From: Acinetobacter sp. C26M
GTDB lineage: Bacteria > Pseudomonadota > Gammaproteobacteria > Pseudomonadales > Moraxellaceae
NCBI RefSeq assembly: GCF_023702675.1
Contig: NZ_CP098478.1
Coordinates: forward strand, 2,728,001-2,792,000
Direction of reading: 5' to 3'
DNA: 64,000 nt
Shown one piece after another: positions 63,932-64,000 of this stretch (the first letter of the stretch is position 1; every line of letters starts with the position of its first letter). The position numbers and the translations under genes were made by a program. A model generated the notes under the pieces. The model worked only from the letters and a program-made list of their open reading frames with translations, had not been told where the DNA came from and made no database searches.

Positions 63932-64000
63932 TTATTTCAATGCTTGAATGCCCTTTTTCTGCTGTTGATAGCAATAAGGTTGGCGATAGACTTTCCCGTC
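63932..64000 (-). CDS. C-terminal tail of a gene cut by the window edge, possibly lpoA
   Basis: On the minus strand a frame open to the right edge reads GKVYRQPYCYQQQKKGIQAL and ends in TAA at 63932-63934. The tail itself is too short to identify. The gene order (this gene, yraN, dolP) is that of lpoA-yraN-dolP in E. coli, so a penicillin-binding-protein activator is the best guess, by context only. Confidence 0.5.
   Translation of the reverse strand, partial: DGKVYRQPYCYQQQKKGIQALK

Overview
The window looks like a stretch of chromosome from an Acinetobacter (Moraxellaceae, Gammaproteobacteria). The base composition is AT-rich. Family-level signs are a glyceraldehyde-3-phosphate dehydrogenase of about 485 residues with a long N-terminal extension, RNase HI fused to the DNA polymerase III epsilon subunit, a separate trpG/trpD/trpC set, a dihydroorotase starting at TTG, and an MltD-type transglycosylase with many LysM repeats. 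I cannot name the species. I see no phage, plasmid, insertion sequence or CRISPR array. Nearly all of it is core chromosome, with a few unknown AT-rich genes in between.

Layout, left to right. 1-4137: 3' part of a DUF1615 lipoprotein gene overlapping a HAD phosphatase gene, then convergent obg-proB. 4321-6882: an unknown AT-rich gene and a pair of related membrane-anchored beta-rich proteins. 7018-16958: gap, rarD, a lipocalin, uvrB, a macro-like protein, an aspartate-type aminotransferase, a GFA enzyme and a PaaI thioesterase. 17624-18494: two tandem identical tRNA-Asn genes, then a DUF2726 protein. 18832-23436: a lipase-like lipoprotein, ubiC-ubiA and glnA; glnA has a recognisable sigma-54 promoter with NtrC-type sites. 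24067-34175: trpG, then a roughly 7.7 kb block (cystine symporter tcyP, M1 aminopeptidase, TonB-dependent receptor), then trpD-trpC. 34322-41230: an unknown orphan gene, an Smr protein, folE, a cupin, DUF4105/DUF3015/DUF817 proteins and hemE. 41428-47238: an L,D-transpeptidase, a diguanylate cyclase, pyrC-rnt, tRNA-Glu and an old-yellow-enzyme oxidoreductase. 47349-56394: an mltD-yejA-yejB-yejE-yejF set. 56902-64000: rnhA-dnaQ, fimL-nudC, two small unknown or regulatory genes, a hydrolase with a DolP-like lipoprotein, yraN, and the 3' tail of a gene that is probably lpoA.

How the genes fit together. Several sets deal with the cell envelope: mltD with the Yej peptide importer (plausibly murein turnover and peptide uptake), the L,D-transpeptidase, and dolP/yraN/(lpoA). 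Nitrogen and amino-acid metabolism is served by glnA, trpGDC, proB, aspC and tcyP; cofactors by ubiCA, folE, hemE and nudC; nucleotides and RNA by pyrC and rnt.

Most useful non-coding observations: (a) a sigma-54 promoter and NtrC-like sites at glnA; (b) a perfect 14-bp terminator hairpin inside the signal-peptide codons of yejA; (c) a dispersed repeat of about 120 bp found just upstream of both ubiC and mltD in the same orientation; (d) a hairpin that buries a perfect Shine-Dalgarno sequence and a five-codon frame upstream of fimL; (e) a MITE-like inverted-repeat element between yejA and yejB; (f) a 22-bp palindromic operator candidate before the old-yellow-enzyme gene.
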